From NCBI GenBank assembly GCA_028554755.1, contig JAPTOF010000016.1, positions 5,679,001 through 5,743,000 on the forward strand: 64,000 bases of DNA, in the 5' to 3' direction. The first letter of the stretch is position 1; each line of letters begins with the position of its first letter. This DNA comes from Cordia subcordata (taxonomy: Eukaryota > Streptophyta > Magnoliopsida > Boraginales > Cordiaceae). A program made the position numbers and the translations under genes. This document shows positions 35,663-46,300 of this stretch, piece by piece. The notes beneath the pieces were generated by a model. The model had not been told where the DNA came from. It saw nothing but the letters and a program-made list of their open reading frames with translations, and searched no databases.

Positions 35663-38600
35663 GAGGAAGTCGGGAAGGGAATTTGACTCACCGTTGATGA
35701 ACTCAATATCAAAATAAAAAATTGAAAGAAGAGCTTGCCATCTTGCAAAAATTTGTTTTGAAGCCAGATTTTTGACATCTTTTTGCAAAACATCTTTGGC
35801 TGCTTTACAATCAATTTTTAAAAGAATTTTTTGATTGAGAAGATCATCTTGAAATTGTGATACATAGCACTATAGATAAAATTTCCTTTTTTTATAGTAC
35901 TATAATTCTGTTGTGTTGGGTTTCAGAACCTTGAGGTAAAACGAACAAGTTAATCTGGATGTTGAGGGGAAAGACGCTGTTTGAGAATGCCACCAAAACC
36001 TTGTTCTAAGGCATCAGTTTCGACAATTTTGTAGGCTTGAGAATTGCTTTTTGTTTGAGAAGCTTGACAGTGTTGGTGTGCTGGTCTGACCAGGCTGGAG
36101 GATTTTTGGGGAGACGCTGGTACAGAGGTTTTGTTGTTTTGGTGAGGTCTTGGCAGAACTCAGAGACATAATTGAGACACCCTAAGAACCGCTGAAGTTG
36201 AGTTTTGTCTTTGATTTCATCAGGGAACTTGGACGCAAACTCTAGACTCCTATCAATGGGAATGATAGTGCCTTGTGTGATGTTGTGTCCTAAGAACCTA
36301 ATGTTTGTTTTGAAAAGCTTGATTTTTGATCCAGAAACAGCTAATCCATTTGTTTTGATGAGATAAACAAATGTATGCAGATGCTTCCAATGTTGATGAA
36401 TGCTGTCAGAAAAAATAAGAACATCATCAATATAAATAATAGAAAATGTTGAAAAAGGATTGAAAATATCATTCATGATTTTTTGAAATTCAGAGGGGGC
36501 ATTCTTGAGACCGAAAGGCATAACGTTCCATTCATATTGACCAAACAGGACGTTGAATGCAGCCTTGTACCGGTCTGTTTCCTTGATTTGAATTTGATTG
36601 TATGCACCCTTCATGTTGCATGTTGAGAAGATCTTCGCATTGACGAGTCACTTGAGAAGATCACGTTTGTTGGGTAATGGATAACGAATCCATTGGACCG
36701 CACTGTTGAGAGGTTTGTAGTTGTTGACCATCCTAGGGGTACCACGTTCGATCTCAGAGGCTTTCTGAACGTAGAACGCTGCACAACTCCAAGAACTTTT
36801 GCTGGGCCGAATGAGTCCTTTGTTGAGGAGGTCTTGAATCTCCTGTCTACAGTATTGAAGCATATCCTGGTTCATCTGGATGGGACGCGCTTTTGTTGGA
36901 ATCATGGAGTCATTGAAATCAGAAACATAAGGGAAAGATACCTCATGTGTTTTGCGTTTCCAAAAAGCATTGGGAATGGAAGAGCAAACTTCTGATTCAA
37001 GTTATTTTTGAAAAGAAGAAACTTGGTTTTGAAAATCTGGAGATTGAAGTTTTGAAGTGATCCTAGCAAACTCAAGATCTTGTTTGAGAAAATTGATTTG
37101 TTGAGTTTTACATTGGATCAAATTGAGTTTTTTCTCAAGGGAAAGGTCCTTAAGTATATTAAGGTCCTTAGCTCTAGGAGAATCAATGAAGTTGAAAAGA
37201 ATGTTTTGAGAAAGAAGATTTGTGTGGATACCCTCAGTTGAAACTGAAAAAGGTTTGATCAAATCCAGAAAGGGTGATCCACGAATGATTGGAGTGTTGA
37301 GATTGCGAATGACAATAAAACTTGTTTTGATACAAACACCATCTTTACAAATATGAACATTAGAAAGACGATATTTGATTTTCAAACTTGATCCATTTGC
37401 GGCAGACATTTTTTCAGAAGATTTATCAAAATATTTTGTTGGAATTAAACTTTCTTGAATACAATTAAGATCTGCACCTGAATCAATTAATGCAATAAAC
37501 GTAAAAGAAATTTGATTGTTAATGATGAGAGTGATAAAAGTATGCCATTTTTGAAAAGTAATTTGAGACGAAATGCGAAAAAGATTTTCTTCTTGAACTT
37601 CATCTTCAGCTTGCTTGATCGGAAGAGAAGTAGAGTTGGAAGAAGAAGGTTGGGAAAAAAGAGTTGATTTGATTTGACGAACTTCAGTTTTAAGATCTGA
37701 GAGTTCTTTCTTGAGAAAGTTGATTTCCTGTTGGAGATCCTGAACCGAAGGTTGAGAGGGAAGGATCTTGGTTTGGTGCTTCTTCAGAATCTTCTGGAGA
37801 TTGTAGGGTTCCGAAGGTTCCGCGAGTTGAGTTTGAAGTTAAGCTTCCTCAGTCTTGTCTTGCGAGAGCAGATCCTTTATCGCTTGAAGATACTCCAATT
37901 GTTTTTTAGGAGAATCAAGATGGGTAGTGAATTGGATAAGCTGATCAGAAAGAGTTGAAGAGAAGGAAGAGGTGATAACATTGAGTTTGAGTTTTGGTTT
38001 ACTGCAGGAATCGCAGATGCAGTTTCTTGAAAGAATTGGAGAAGAAGAAGAGGAGGAAGATGAGTCATTAAAGGAGTTGTTGTCGAGCTCATCGAGTTGA
38101 AATTCTTCTTCTGATGATGACGATGAATTGTTGAGAATGTTGAAAAGCTGCTGCTGGATTTCTTCATCCATCTGAAGCTCATTCAACTTGGCCTTGAACT
38201 TGCATTGGTTGGAAAAATGCCCTGGTTTACCACATTTGTAACAAACTGGGGATTTTTTGGATGATTTGGTAAACTTGGTTGGTTTTGAATAAAACTTGGA
38301 TTTGGAGGGTTTTCGGTATTTTTGGTTTTGTGGTATTTTGAATATGATTTGAAGGGTTTGGTTTTTGAAAAAGATTTGGTTTTGGGTTTTCTCTTGGAGA
38401 GACTTGGTTTGCGAAGAGGTTGGTATCCAAATTGTTCGCAGAAATTCCCAAGCTCTTTGCGTGTTGACAGTTGTTGACGATCCAGTTGATTCTTGATACG
38501 CAGGTCTGTGCAAAGTTCCAAACCTGTTTGATTGATGAAAGCAATAAATTGGCCATATAAAAGGTGATCATAAGGAATATAACCACCATATTGATTGCAG

Positions 38601-41302
38601 ATTTTGGTTCTGACCTTCTCTGCAAATAGAGGAGGAAGTCCGAAAAGAAAATTTTCTTTCCAGAATGAGTGTTGGCAGTCAGATCTGAGCATAACCCTAG
38701 TGAGGAAGGTATCTTTGTACCATCGGAAGTCCCTAAGAGTTTTGCACCTAAGATTGGAAAGAGTTTCAAGACTCTTTTCCTGGAGTGATTTAGATTCGCC
38801 TACAAAATGAATTGCGATTGTTGAAAAGAGAGTGTTGGTAGCATCAGAGATCATCTGGCCACGATCATTGAGAATTGGATTGTCAGCTTGATCCTTTTGA
38901 ACCGCGCTGTAGATTCCTTGGCGTTGTTCTTCAGTGAGATAGTTCTTTCACCATCCTTTGAGAATGTCTGTGAATCCACCTACGATTAATTTTGCGATAT
39001 GTTGATCCGTCTTGTTGTGAATTTTGAAGACGTTAAACGCCATGGTCATCTCTTGAAGAAGATTGAGTATCTCATACTCACTTCTGCCGTTGATATTCCA
39101 CTCGTAGAGAACGCCATCCGAATATGATTTTTGGACGAATGACTCACGTTCTTCGAAGCCAATATCGATAGGAGTAGATCTTGGGTAATAATTTTGAACA
39201 GGATAATAGCGAAGTTTGTTGACAATAGCTTGAACTTGAGGAAGAGGTTCTTAAGGAAGGGCTTGTTGGATGAATTGTTTTTCCATTGCAGTGAGAGATG
39301 AATCAGAATCAGAGGAAGATTCTTGATCTGGATTTTGATTGATAACTGCAACAGATTTGTGTTGTTGAGAAGAAGGAGTCTCTGGAGACTTATTCGTCAT
39401 CTCAGAGATGAATCTTGGAAGTTGAGAAGAAGATGAAGAAGGAGGATATGTCATTGATGGTCGAATGACTGATTTGGAAGCCATCACTTGTGGAGAAGGG
39501 GTATCGGGAACAACCTTATCCTTACCTTTGAGTGATAATGATTGGAGAATTTGAATCTGTTGGTCTACTTTCCTAAGAAGATCAGCATTCGGGTCCTCTT
39601 TGAGCTTGACTTCTGAGGAAAGAGAGAAAGGTTTGATAATAAGAGGAGAAATTGTTGAAGAAGATTTAGTCGGAAAGGGTTCTTTTGAGACCAAAGCTTC
39701 AATTTTGTCTAGTTGAGTACCTAAAGTATCAAGGTATTGATTTGTGAAATTATTTTGTTCAATTATTTTGTTAGTCTCCTTAACTGTTGTTTCCTTAGAC
39801 AGATCTAAAGAAGTAGAAGGTCCTTTGATTGGAGACGCCGGAATGGGAAAATTTTGAAAAGAAAGTTGGATATTTTGAAATGGAGGTCTTTTGGAATCAA
39901 CCGTTGTTTTTTGATCCGAAAGCAACCATTTATTTGTTGAGGAAGAAACCATCTGAATATTTGTTGAAAAAGGATAATCAATTTCTTGAGCTGTGGCAAA
40001 CATTTCAAACCACTGGAAAAAAGGAAGAGTGATTTTATTTTGACGCATAAAATGATAAAATTCTTCATGGATCTCATCCTTTTGAGATCTAGAAAATTGT
40101 TGAAGAAACCATGTTCTTTTTTCCTTATTTTGAAGAGAGTTGAAATCAGTTGTGAGGAAAGGAAAATCAATTTTGAATTCTGTGTTGACCATAAAAAGAT
40201 TTTTTGTTGAAGAAGAGGGTCCTACCATATCACTAGTTGTTGGTGACATGTTAGATTGTTGGACATAGATATTTTGAGGGATCGGTACAGTTTCCACTGT
40301 GCCAAGAGGGATGTTGGACTTAGATCGCTGATGATTGAAGGGACAATCAGGAGCATGTTGGAAAGGATATTCAGGTTCAGAAGCAAATCTAGAAGAATGG
40401 GAAGAAGTAGATCTCCTAACCGATTCGAAGTCAGAAGTACTAAACCTGATCTTGTCTTGATTGTTGAACTTGATCTCGACTGTGCCGTCCTGATGTTGCT
40501 CAATAGAGGCGAGGTCGTTGTGTTGCTGGGGTAATGTTGGTGTTGGATTTGGAACCGTCCATTCTGTAGGAATCTTGATCTCATTCCATTTGATTACCTT
40601 TGGAACGAAAGTTAGCCCCTTGTTGTTTTCAAATGTTGTTTGCAAAAGCAAAGTCTCACCTTTGGTGTTAGTTTTTAATGCTTTTGGGTTCAAAATAGTT
40701 TTCATAACCTTGTAATGAACACGATAAATAACAACCAAAGAGACAATGTTGGGATCCATGTTGAAACCACTTGTTTTCATGTCCAAGGTTAAAACTTTTG
40801 GTGTGCTTGGACACTGAAGTGAAACAGAGAAATTTGGGTAACAGTTGAAAAATAGTGGTCCTTTTGAAAGACTAGTTGCAACAGTTCCTAACAAAGAATC
40901 AGCATAATTTTGGTGACGTGCATCACGAAGACATAAAAGAACAGAGTTGTTGAGACCATCTCTGGTCAAGGGCTTGACTGCAATAGTGACTAAACCTATA
41001 TGCAGAAAATTGTATTTTTGTGCATGCTTGTTGATGGCTTTTTGAGAAAGAAGTTGAATCGACTGAATAGGCTCATTGACACTCATTGTCTGTTCAACCG
41101 TGTTGATTTGATAACTTGTTGAAAAATCAAAAGTATGAGTTTTGTAAACTTGAGAGACAGGAACTTCTGACAAAGCCCAATCAGAAAGATGTTGTTGAAT
41201 TTCAGAAAACTTTTGTTTTTGTTTATTCAAAACACTGCTTGAGTTGGTGCTAGATGCAGAGGAAAGTTGTTTACTTGAATTACTTCTCCAAAACCTATCC
41301 AT
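35663..41302 (-). pseudogene. Broken viral ORF1 polyprotein of segment B (MP-CP-AP-RT-RNase H)
   Basis: ATG at 41302. The first 683 codons (to a TAA at 39251-39253) are open and cover MP and the N-terminal CP region, the longest uninterrupted viral frame in the window. Further on are the CP core, the zinc knuckle CYKCGKPGHFSNQC, the protease motif DSGAD (37470-37484) and the RT motifs STCNMKGAYNQ and MPFGLKNAP, with YIDDV at 36420-36434. RNase H is partly deleted. Stops include TGA in the CP core (about 38945), TAA near 37843 and TGA near 36647, plus frameshifts. In an intact virus this one polyprotein would provide movement, capsid, processing and reverse transcription; here it is dead. Confidence 0.85.
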
Positions 41303-41477
41303 GTTGATGCAAATGAATGTTGGTTACACGGTCACGGTCAACGATTTACACCGCCCTAAACGCCTATCTCTTGGCTCACCGGGACTTACACCACGCGACT
41401 ATATGTAATCTGGCAACTATACACTCACTTGACAGGAACAAGAACAGATGTTGAATTAGTAAGACAAATAACTAACT

Positions 41478-41491
41478 TGGCTCTAATACCA
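41478..41491 (-). other. tRNA-Met primer binding site, segment B
   Basis: TGGTATTAGAGCCA on the minus strand, about 175 bases before the MP start at 41302. It is preceded by the conserved TGTCCTAGGTTAGTTC. Confidence 0.8.
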
Positions 41492-41598
41492 GAACTAACC
41501 TAGGACAATATCAGAATAATAAAAATGTTGGGAAAATAATGAGAAAATAAATTGATATCGAAAATAAGTTGAGAGCAAACCTGTTGAAGAAAATGTTG

Positions 41599-41604
41599 TT
41601 TATT
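41599..41604 (-). terminator. Poly(A) signal of segment B
   Basis: AATAAA on the minus strand, 111 bases after the TATA motif at 41724-41715, in the same arrangement as segments A and C. Confidence 0.55.
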
Positions 41605-41714
41605 GATCTGCAAATGAGATTACAATAAGAGAAAGCGGAAGTACAGAAATGTAAACACTCAAACAGTATATACACTCTTCTATCCAACTTCTACCTAATG
41701 AATAAACATTCAGT

Positions 41715-41724
41715 CCTTAAATAG
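41715..41724 (-). promoter_or_regulatory. Viral pregenomic RNA promoter TATA box, segment B
   Basis: CTATTTAAGG on the minus strand, downstream of a pyrimidine-rich stretch and of ORF2. Confidence 0.6.
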
Positions 41725-42018
41725 ACTGAGGAGAAAACAAGAAAGGAAAAGAAACAGGAAAAAGGAAAAAGAAACAAAAGCAAACAGTCCTAAAGCTACA
41801 TTAGATTCCTATTGACTAATGATGTCGTCAGGAATCTTCACTGTTGATGTTGGAAAAGTTATTGAACAGTTGCACGCGTGAACTGCTTTCGCCGAAAGTT
41901 GTTGTTGAAATGACAAAAGCTGGGGACGCGTGACACTTTTGCACCGAAAGCCGGTGTACCCGCTGCTTTACTGTCGGGCGAATGTGTTGAAAACTCCCTG
42001 TTGTTGATGTTGACTGGA

Positions 42019-43266
42019 TCAGAACGCCTGGGAGTCGACGTTGATGTCATCCAGACCGTAATCTGGATCCTCGTTCTGGTCCGGGCTTGGATCCGGGCTT
42101 CGGGTCGAATCATCTAACTCTTCTCCCTGGTCTTGAAATTCTTTGTTGAGTTCCCTAATGAGTCTGGCAATCTCCTTAGGGTTTGTTGCTTGTGCCAACT
42201 GCGCCTGCAACTGATTCTTGCGCAGAAGGAACTGGGATTGCTGTTGAACGCCTTGATTCCAAGCCTCTGGGTGGTTTTTGAACCATTGTTGAACCACCTG
42301 TGTTGAGATTTTTGAACAATCGAACTTGTCCCACCACTTAATTTTGAATGCTCTGCAAAGCGATGGAGGTTCCTTGCCGTCATTGAAAATGCTAAGATCC
42401 CATGAAAGAATCCAAGCAATGTTGAAATGAAAGTAAAAGATAAACAGAGGATCAAAAAATCTCCATTTATCAGGGGTTTTGAAAGATTTTTGAAAATGTT
42501 GAAAACATGATAAAATTGAAGGAGGAAGGATTCCCTCAATTCCACCAAAGTTGTGCCACCAGTTTCGCACAAACCAAACTGGGGTTTTTGAAATATTGAA
42601 TTGATTGCAAAAGAAAATAAACCAAGAATGTTGATGGGATTTGTTTTGAAAATACAAAATTTTTGTCCAAGCTTCAACGTAATCCCAATAGTTGAAACCT
42701 GAAGGAGAAAACTTCTCCGAAAACTGTTGACAAGACTGGAGGGTCTTGTGTGTGGCAATCCATTTAGCCGGAGTAATGATCCGCTTGATCTGGAGTTTGG
42801 AATGGGTTACCATGTTGTTTTTGTCTTTGTTGTGGGTTACATTGATGGAGTCAGTGTCTACTAAGATGAATTCGTAGAACACCTGGGTTTTTTGGTTGTG
42901 TTGATTTGGGAAGTAGAAAGGAAAGGAGAGTTCTTGAAGGAGTTTCCATGGCTCCTTAATGTTGAAGAACTCTTTTTCAATCCATGAGATTCTGAGGGAT
43001 ATCCGTGGAACATATTGGCTTTTTTGAAGAGGTGTGTTTGGTTGTGGTAAAGGTGTTGAGGGTGATTGTTGAGTGGCTTGAGAAAATGTTCTCAAGGGGG
43101 TGAAAGTATTTGATGTTGAAATGGGAATGGTTTTTTGTTGAGGTGTTGTTGAGGATTGAGCAGACGCCATTGATGCAGTACTCTTAGAGTACCAGCTTTT
43201 TGATTGTGGACGCGTCTTTGTTAAAGATGTTGCCTTGCCTTTGCCTTTGTCCTTAGACGAAGACAT
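42019..43266 (-). CDS. Viral ORF2 protein, unknown function, uninterrupted (415 codons)
   Basis: ATG at 43266 (MSSSKDKGKGKA); the stop is at 42019-42021. Residues 1-90 are Ser/Thr/Pro/Gln-rich with a basic start. Residues 95-320 form a compact Trp/Phe-rich domain (ISWIEKEFFNIKEPW, WFVRNWWHNFGGIEG, FYFHFNIAWILSWDLSIF). Residues 330-385 are Gln/Leu/Asn-rich and helical-looking. The tail is acidic and Asp/Pro-rich (SPDPSPDQNEDPDYGLDD). No catalytic motif is recognised. In segment C the same frame begins 20 bases after ORF1. A second ORF downstream of the polyprotein is known in some florendoviruses and has no assigned role. It is open here although the ORF1 of the same copy is broken. It may be untranslated today. 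Confidence 0.75.
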   Translation of the reverse strand: MSSSKDKGKGKATSLTKTRPQSKSWYSKSTASMASAQSSTTPQQKTIPISTSNTFTPLRTFSQATQQSPSTPLPQPNTPLQKSQYVPRISLRISWIEKEFFNIKEPWKLLQELSFPFYFPNQHNQKTQVFYEFILVDTDSINVTHNKDKNNMVTHSKLQIKRIITPAKWIATHKTLQSCQQFSEKFSPSGFNYWDYVEAWTKILYFQNKSHQHSWFIFFCNQFNISKTPVWFVRNWWHNFGGIEGILPPSILSCFQHFQKSFKTPDKWRFFDPLFIFYFHFNIAWILSWDLSIFNDGKEPPSLCRAFKIKWWDKFDCSKISTQVVQQWFKNHPEAWNQGVQQQSQFLLRKNQLQAQLAQATNPKEIARLIRELNKEFQDQGEELDDSTRSPDPSPDQNEDPDYGLDDINVDSQAF

Positions 43267-43268
43267 TA

Positions 43269-43306
<38 letters not shown>
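43267..43306. repeat. (ATT)n array at the B/C border
   Basis: About 13 units. Its left side touches the ATG of ORF2 of segment B (minus) and its right side opens directly into the middle of MP of segment C (plus). Confidence 0.95.
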
Positions 43307-43308
<2 letters not shown>

Positions 43309-46300
43309 AACAAGGGGCTAACTTTTGTTCCAAAGGCAATCAAATGGCATGAGATCGAGATTCCTGCGGAATGGACGGTTCCAAATCCAACACCAGCAGT
43401 ACCTCAATAACACGACAACCTCGCCTCCATCGAGCAACATCAGGATGGCACAGTCGAGATCAAGTTCAACAATTAAGAAAAAATCAGGTTTAGTACCTCT
43501 GACTTTGAATCAGTTAGGAGATCTACTTCTTCCCATTCTTCCAGACTCGTTTCTGAACCTGAATATCCTTTTCAACATGCTCCTAATTGTCCCTTCAATC
43601 ATCAGCGGTCTAAGTCCAACATCCCCCTTAGCACAGTGGAAACTGTACCAATCCCTCAAAATATCTATGTCCAACAATCTAACATGTCACCAACAGCTAG
43701 TGATATGGTAGGACCCTCTTCTTCAACAAAAAATCTTTTTATGGTTAACACAGAGTTCAAAATTGATTTTCCTTTTCTCAAAACTGATTTCAACTCTCTT
43801 CAAAATGAGGAAAAAAGAACATGGTTTCTTCAACACTTCTCGAGATCTCAAAAGGATGAGATCTATGAAGAATTTTATCATTTTATGCATCAAAACAAAA
43901 TCACTCTTCCTTTTTTCCAGTGGTTTGAAATGTTTGCCGCAGCTCAAGAAATTGATTTTCCTTTTTCAACAAATCTTCAAATGGTTTCTTCTTCAACAAA
44001 TAAATGGTTGCTTTTGGATCAAAAAACAACGATTGATTCCAAAAGGCCTCTATTTCAAAATATCCAACTTTCTTTTCAAAACTTTCCTATTCCTGCGTCT
44101 CCAATCAAAGGACCTTCTACTTCTTTAGACTTATCTAAGGTAACAACAGTTAAGGAGACTAATAAGATAATTGAACAAAATAATTTTACTAATCAATATC
44201 TTGATACTATTGGTACTCAACTTGACAAAATTGAAGCTTTGGTTTCAAAAGAACCTTTCCCGACCAAATCATCATCAACAATCTCCCTTCCTATCATCAA
44301 ACCTTTCTCTCTTCCCTCAGAAGTCAAGCTCAAAGAGGACCCTAATACTGATCTTCTTAGGAAAGTGGACCAACAGATTCAAATTCTCCAATCACTATCA
44401 CTCAAAGGTAAGGATAAGGTTGTTCCCGATACTCTTTCTCCCTAAGTGGTGGCTTCCAAATCAGTCATTCGACCACCAATGACACATCCTCCTCCTTTAT
44501 CTTCTTCTCAACTTCCAAGATTCATCTCTGAGATGACGAACAAGTCTCTAGAGACTCCTTCCTCTCAACAGCACAAATCTGTTGCAGTCATCAATCAAGA
44601 TCCGGATCAGGAATCTTCTTCTGATTCTGATTCATCTATCACTGCAATAGAAAATCAATTCATCCAACAAGAATCCCTTCCACAAGAACCTCTTCCTCAA
44701 CTTCAAGCTATTGTCAACAAACCTCGTTATTATCCTGTTCAAAATTATTATCCAAGATCTACTCCTGTCTATATTGGCTTCAAAGAGCGTGAGTCATTCG
44801 TTCAGAAATCATATTCGGACGGCGTTCTCTACGAGTGGAATATCAACAGCAGAAGTGAGTATGAGATACTCAATCTTCTTCAAGAAATGACTATAGCGTC
44901 TAACGTTTTCAAGATTCACAACAAGACGGATCAACATGTCGCAAAATTAATTGTAGGTGGATTCACAGGCATTCTCAAAGGATGGTGGGAAAACTATCTC
45001 ATTGAAGAACAACGCCAAGGAATCTACAACGCGGTTCAAAAGGATTAAGCTGGCAATCCAATTCTCAATGATCGTGGCCAGATGATCTCTGACGCTACCA
45101 ACACTCTCTTTTCAACAATTGCAATTCATTTTGTAGGCGGATCTGAATCACTCCAGGAAAAGAGTCTTGAAACTCTTTCCAATCTTAGGTGCAAAACCCT
45201 TAAGGATTTCTGATGGTACAAAGATACCTTCCTCACCAGGGTTATGCTCAGATCTGACTGCCAACATTCGTTCTGGAAAGAAAAGTTTCTTTTTGGACTT
45301 CCTCCTTTATTTGCAGAGAAGGTGCGAACCAAAATCTGCAATCAATATGGTGGTTATATTCCCTATGATCACCTTTCATATGGTCAATTTATTGCTTTCA
45401 TCAATCAGATAGGTTTGGAACTTTGCACAGACCTGCGTATCAAGAACCAACTGGATCGTCAACAGCTTTCAACACGCAAAGAGCTTGGGAATTTCTATGA
45501 ACAATTCGGATACTAGCCTCTTCGCAAATCAAACCCCTCTAAGAGAAAACCCAAAACCAAATCTTTTTCAAAAACCAAACCCTTCAAACCCTACTCAAAA
45601 TACCACAAGACCAGAAAATACCAAAAGCCTCAATTCTCCAAATCCAAATATTACGCAAAACCCAACAATACCTCCAAGGCATCCAAAAAGACTCCGGTTT
45701 GTTACAAATGTGGTAAGCCAGGGCATTTCTCCAACCAATACAAGCTCAAAGCAAAACTAAATAAACTGCAGATGGACGAAGAAGTTCAACAAAAGCTTTT
45801 CAGCATCCTCAACAGTCAGTCATCATCAGAAGAAGAACTTCAACTGGATGAGCTCGACAATGACTCCTCTGATGACTTATCTTCTTCCTCTTCTTCTCAA
45901 CCAATTCTTTCAAAAAACTGCATGTGCGATTCCTGCAGTAAACCAAAACTCAAACTCAATGTGATTACCTCTTCCTCCTCTTCAACTCTATCTGATCAGC
46001 TTATCCAATTCGCGACCTATCTCGATTCTCCTTAAAAACAATTGGAGTATCTTCAAGCGATAAAGGATTTGCTTTCCCAAGATAAGACCGAGGAAGCTCA
46101 ACAACAAACTCAACTCGCGGAACCTTCGGAACCCTATAATCTCCAGAAGATTCTGAAGAAGCATCAAACCAAAATCCTTTCCTCTCAACCTTCAATCCAG
46201 GATCTTCAACAGGAAATCAACTCGCTCAAGAAGGAACTTTCAGATCTTAAAGCTAAAGTTCGTCAAATCAAGTCAACTCTTTCCTCCTAACTTTCTTCTT

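Larger units (their letters stand above)
35663..43266 (-). mobile_element. Endogenous pararetrovirus segment B, near-complete circularly permuted genome
   Basis: Read on the minus strand it holds ORF2 (43266-42019), the 3' region with promoter (41715-41724) and poly(A) signal (41599-41604), the primer site (41478-41491), the leader, and ORF1 from MP to RNase H (41302-35663). It opens between the end of RNase H and the start of ORF2, which are only 20 bases apart in segment C. Its 7.6 kb is therefore close to one genome. The size and the ORF1+ORF2 order fit florendoviruses (Caulimoviridae). Small indels, including the loss of about 30 bases in RNase H near 36030, are present. Confidence 0.85.

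Noticed and set aside
40256..40534. Arg-rich 92-codon plus-strand frame, with copies at 33507-33785 (minus) and 52194-52415 (minus)
   Set aside because: It recurs only because it is antisense to the conserved MP/CP coding region. Its stops vary between copies.
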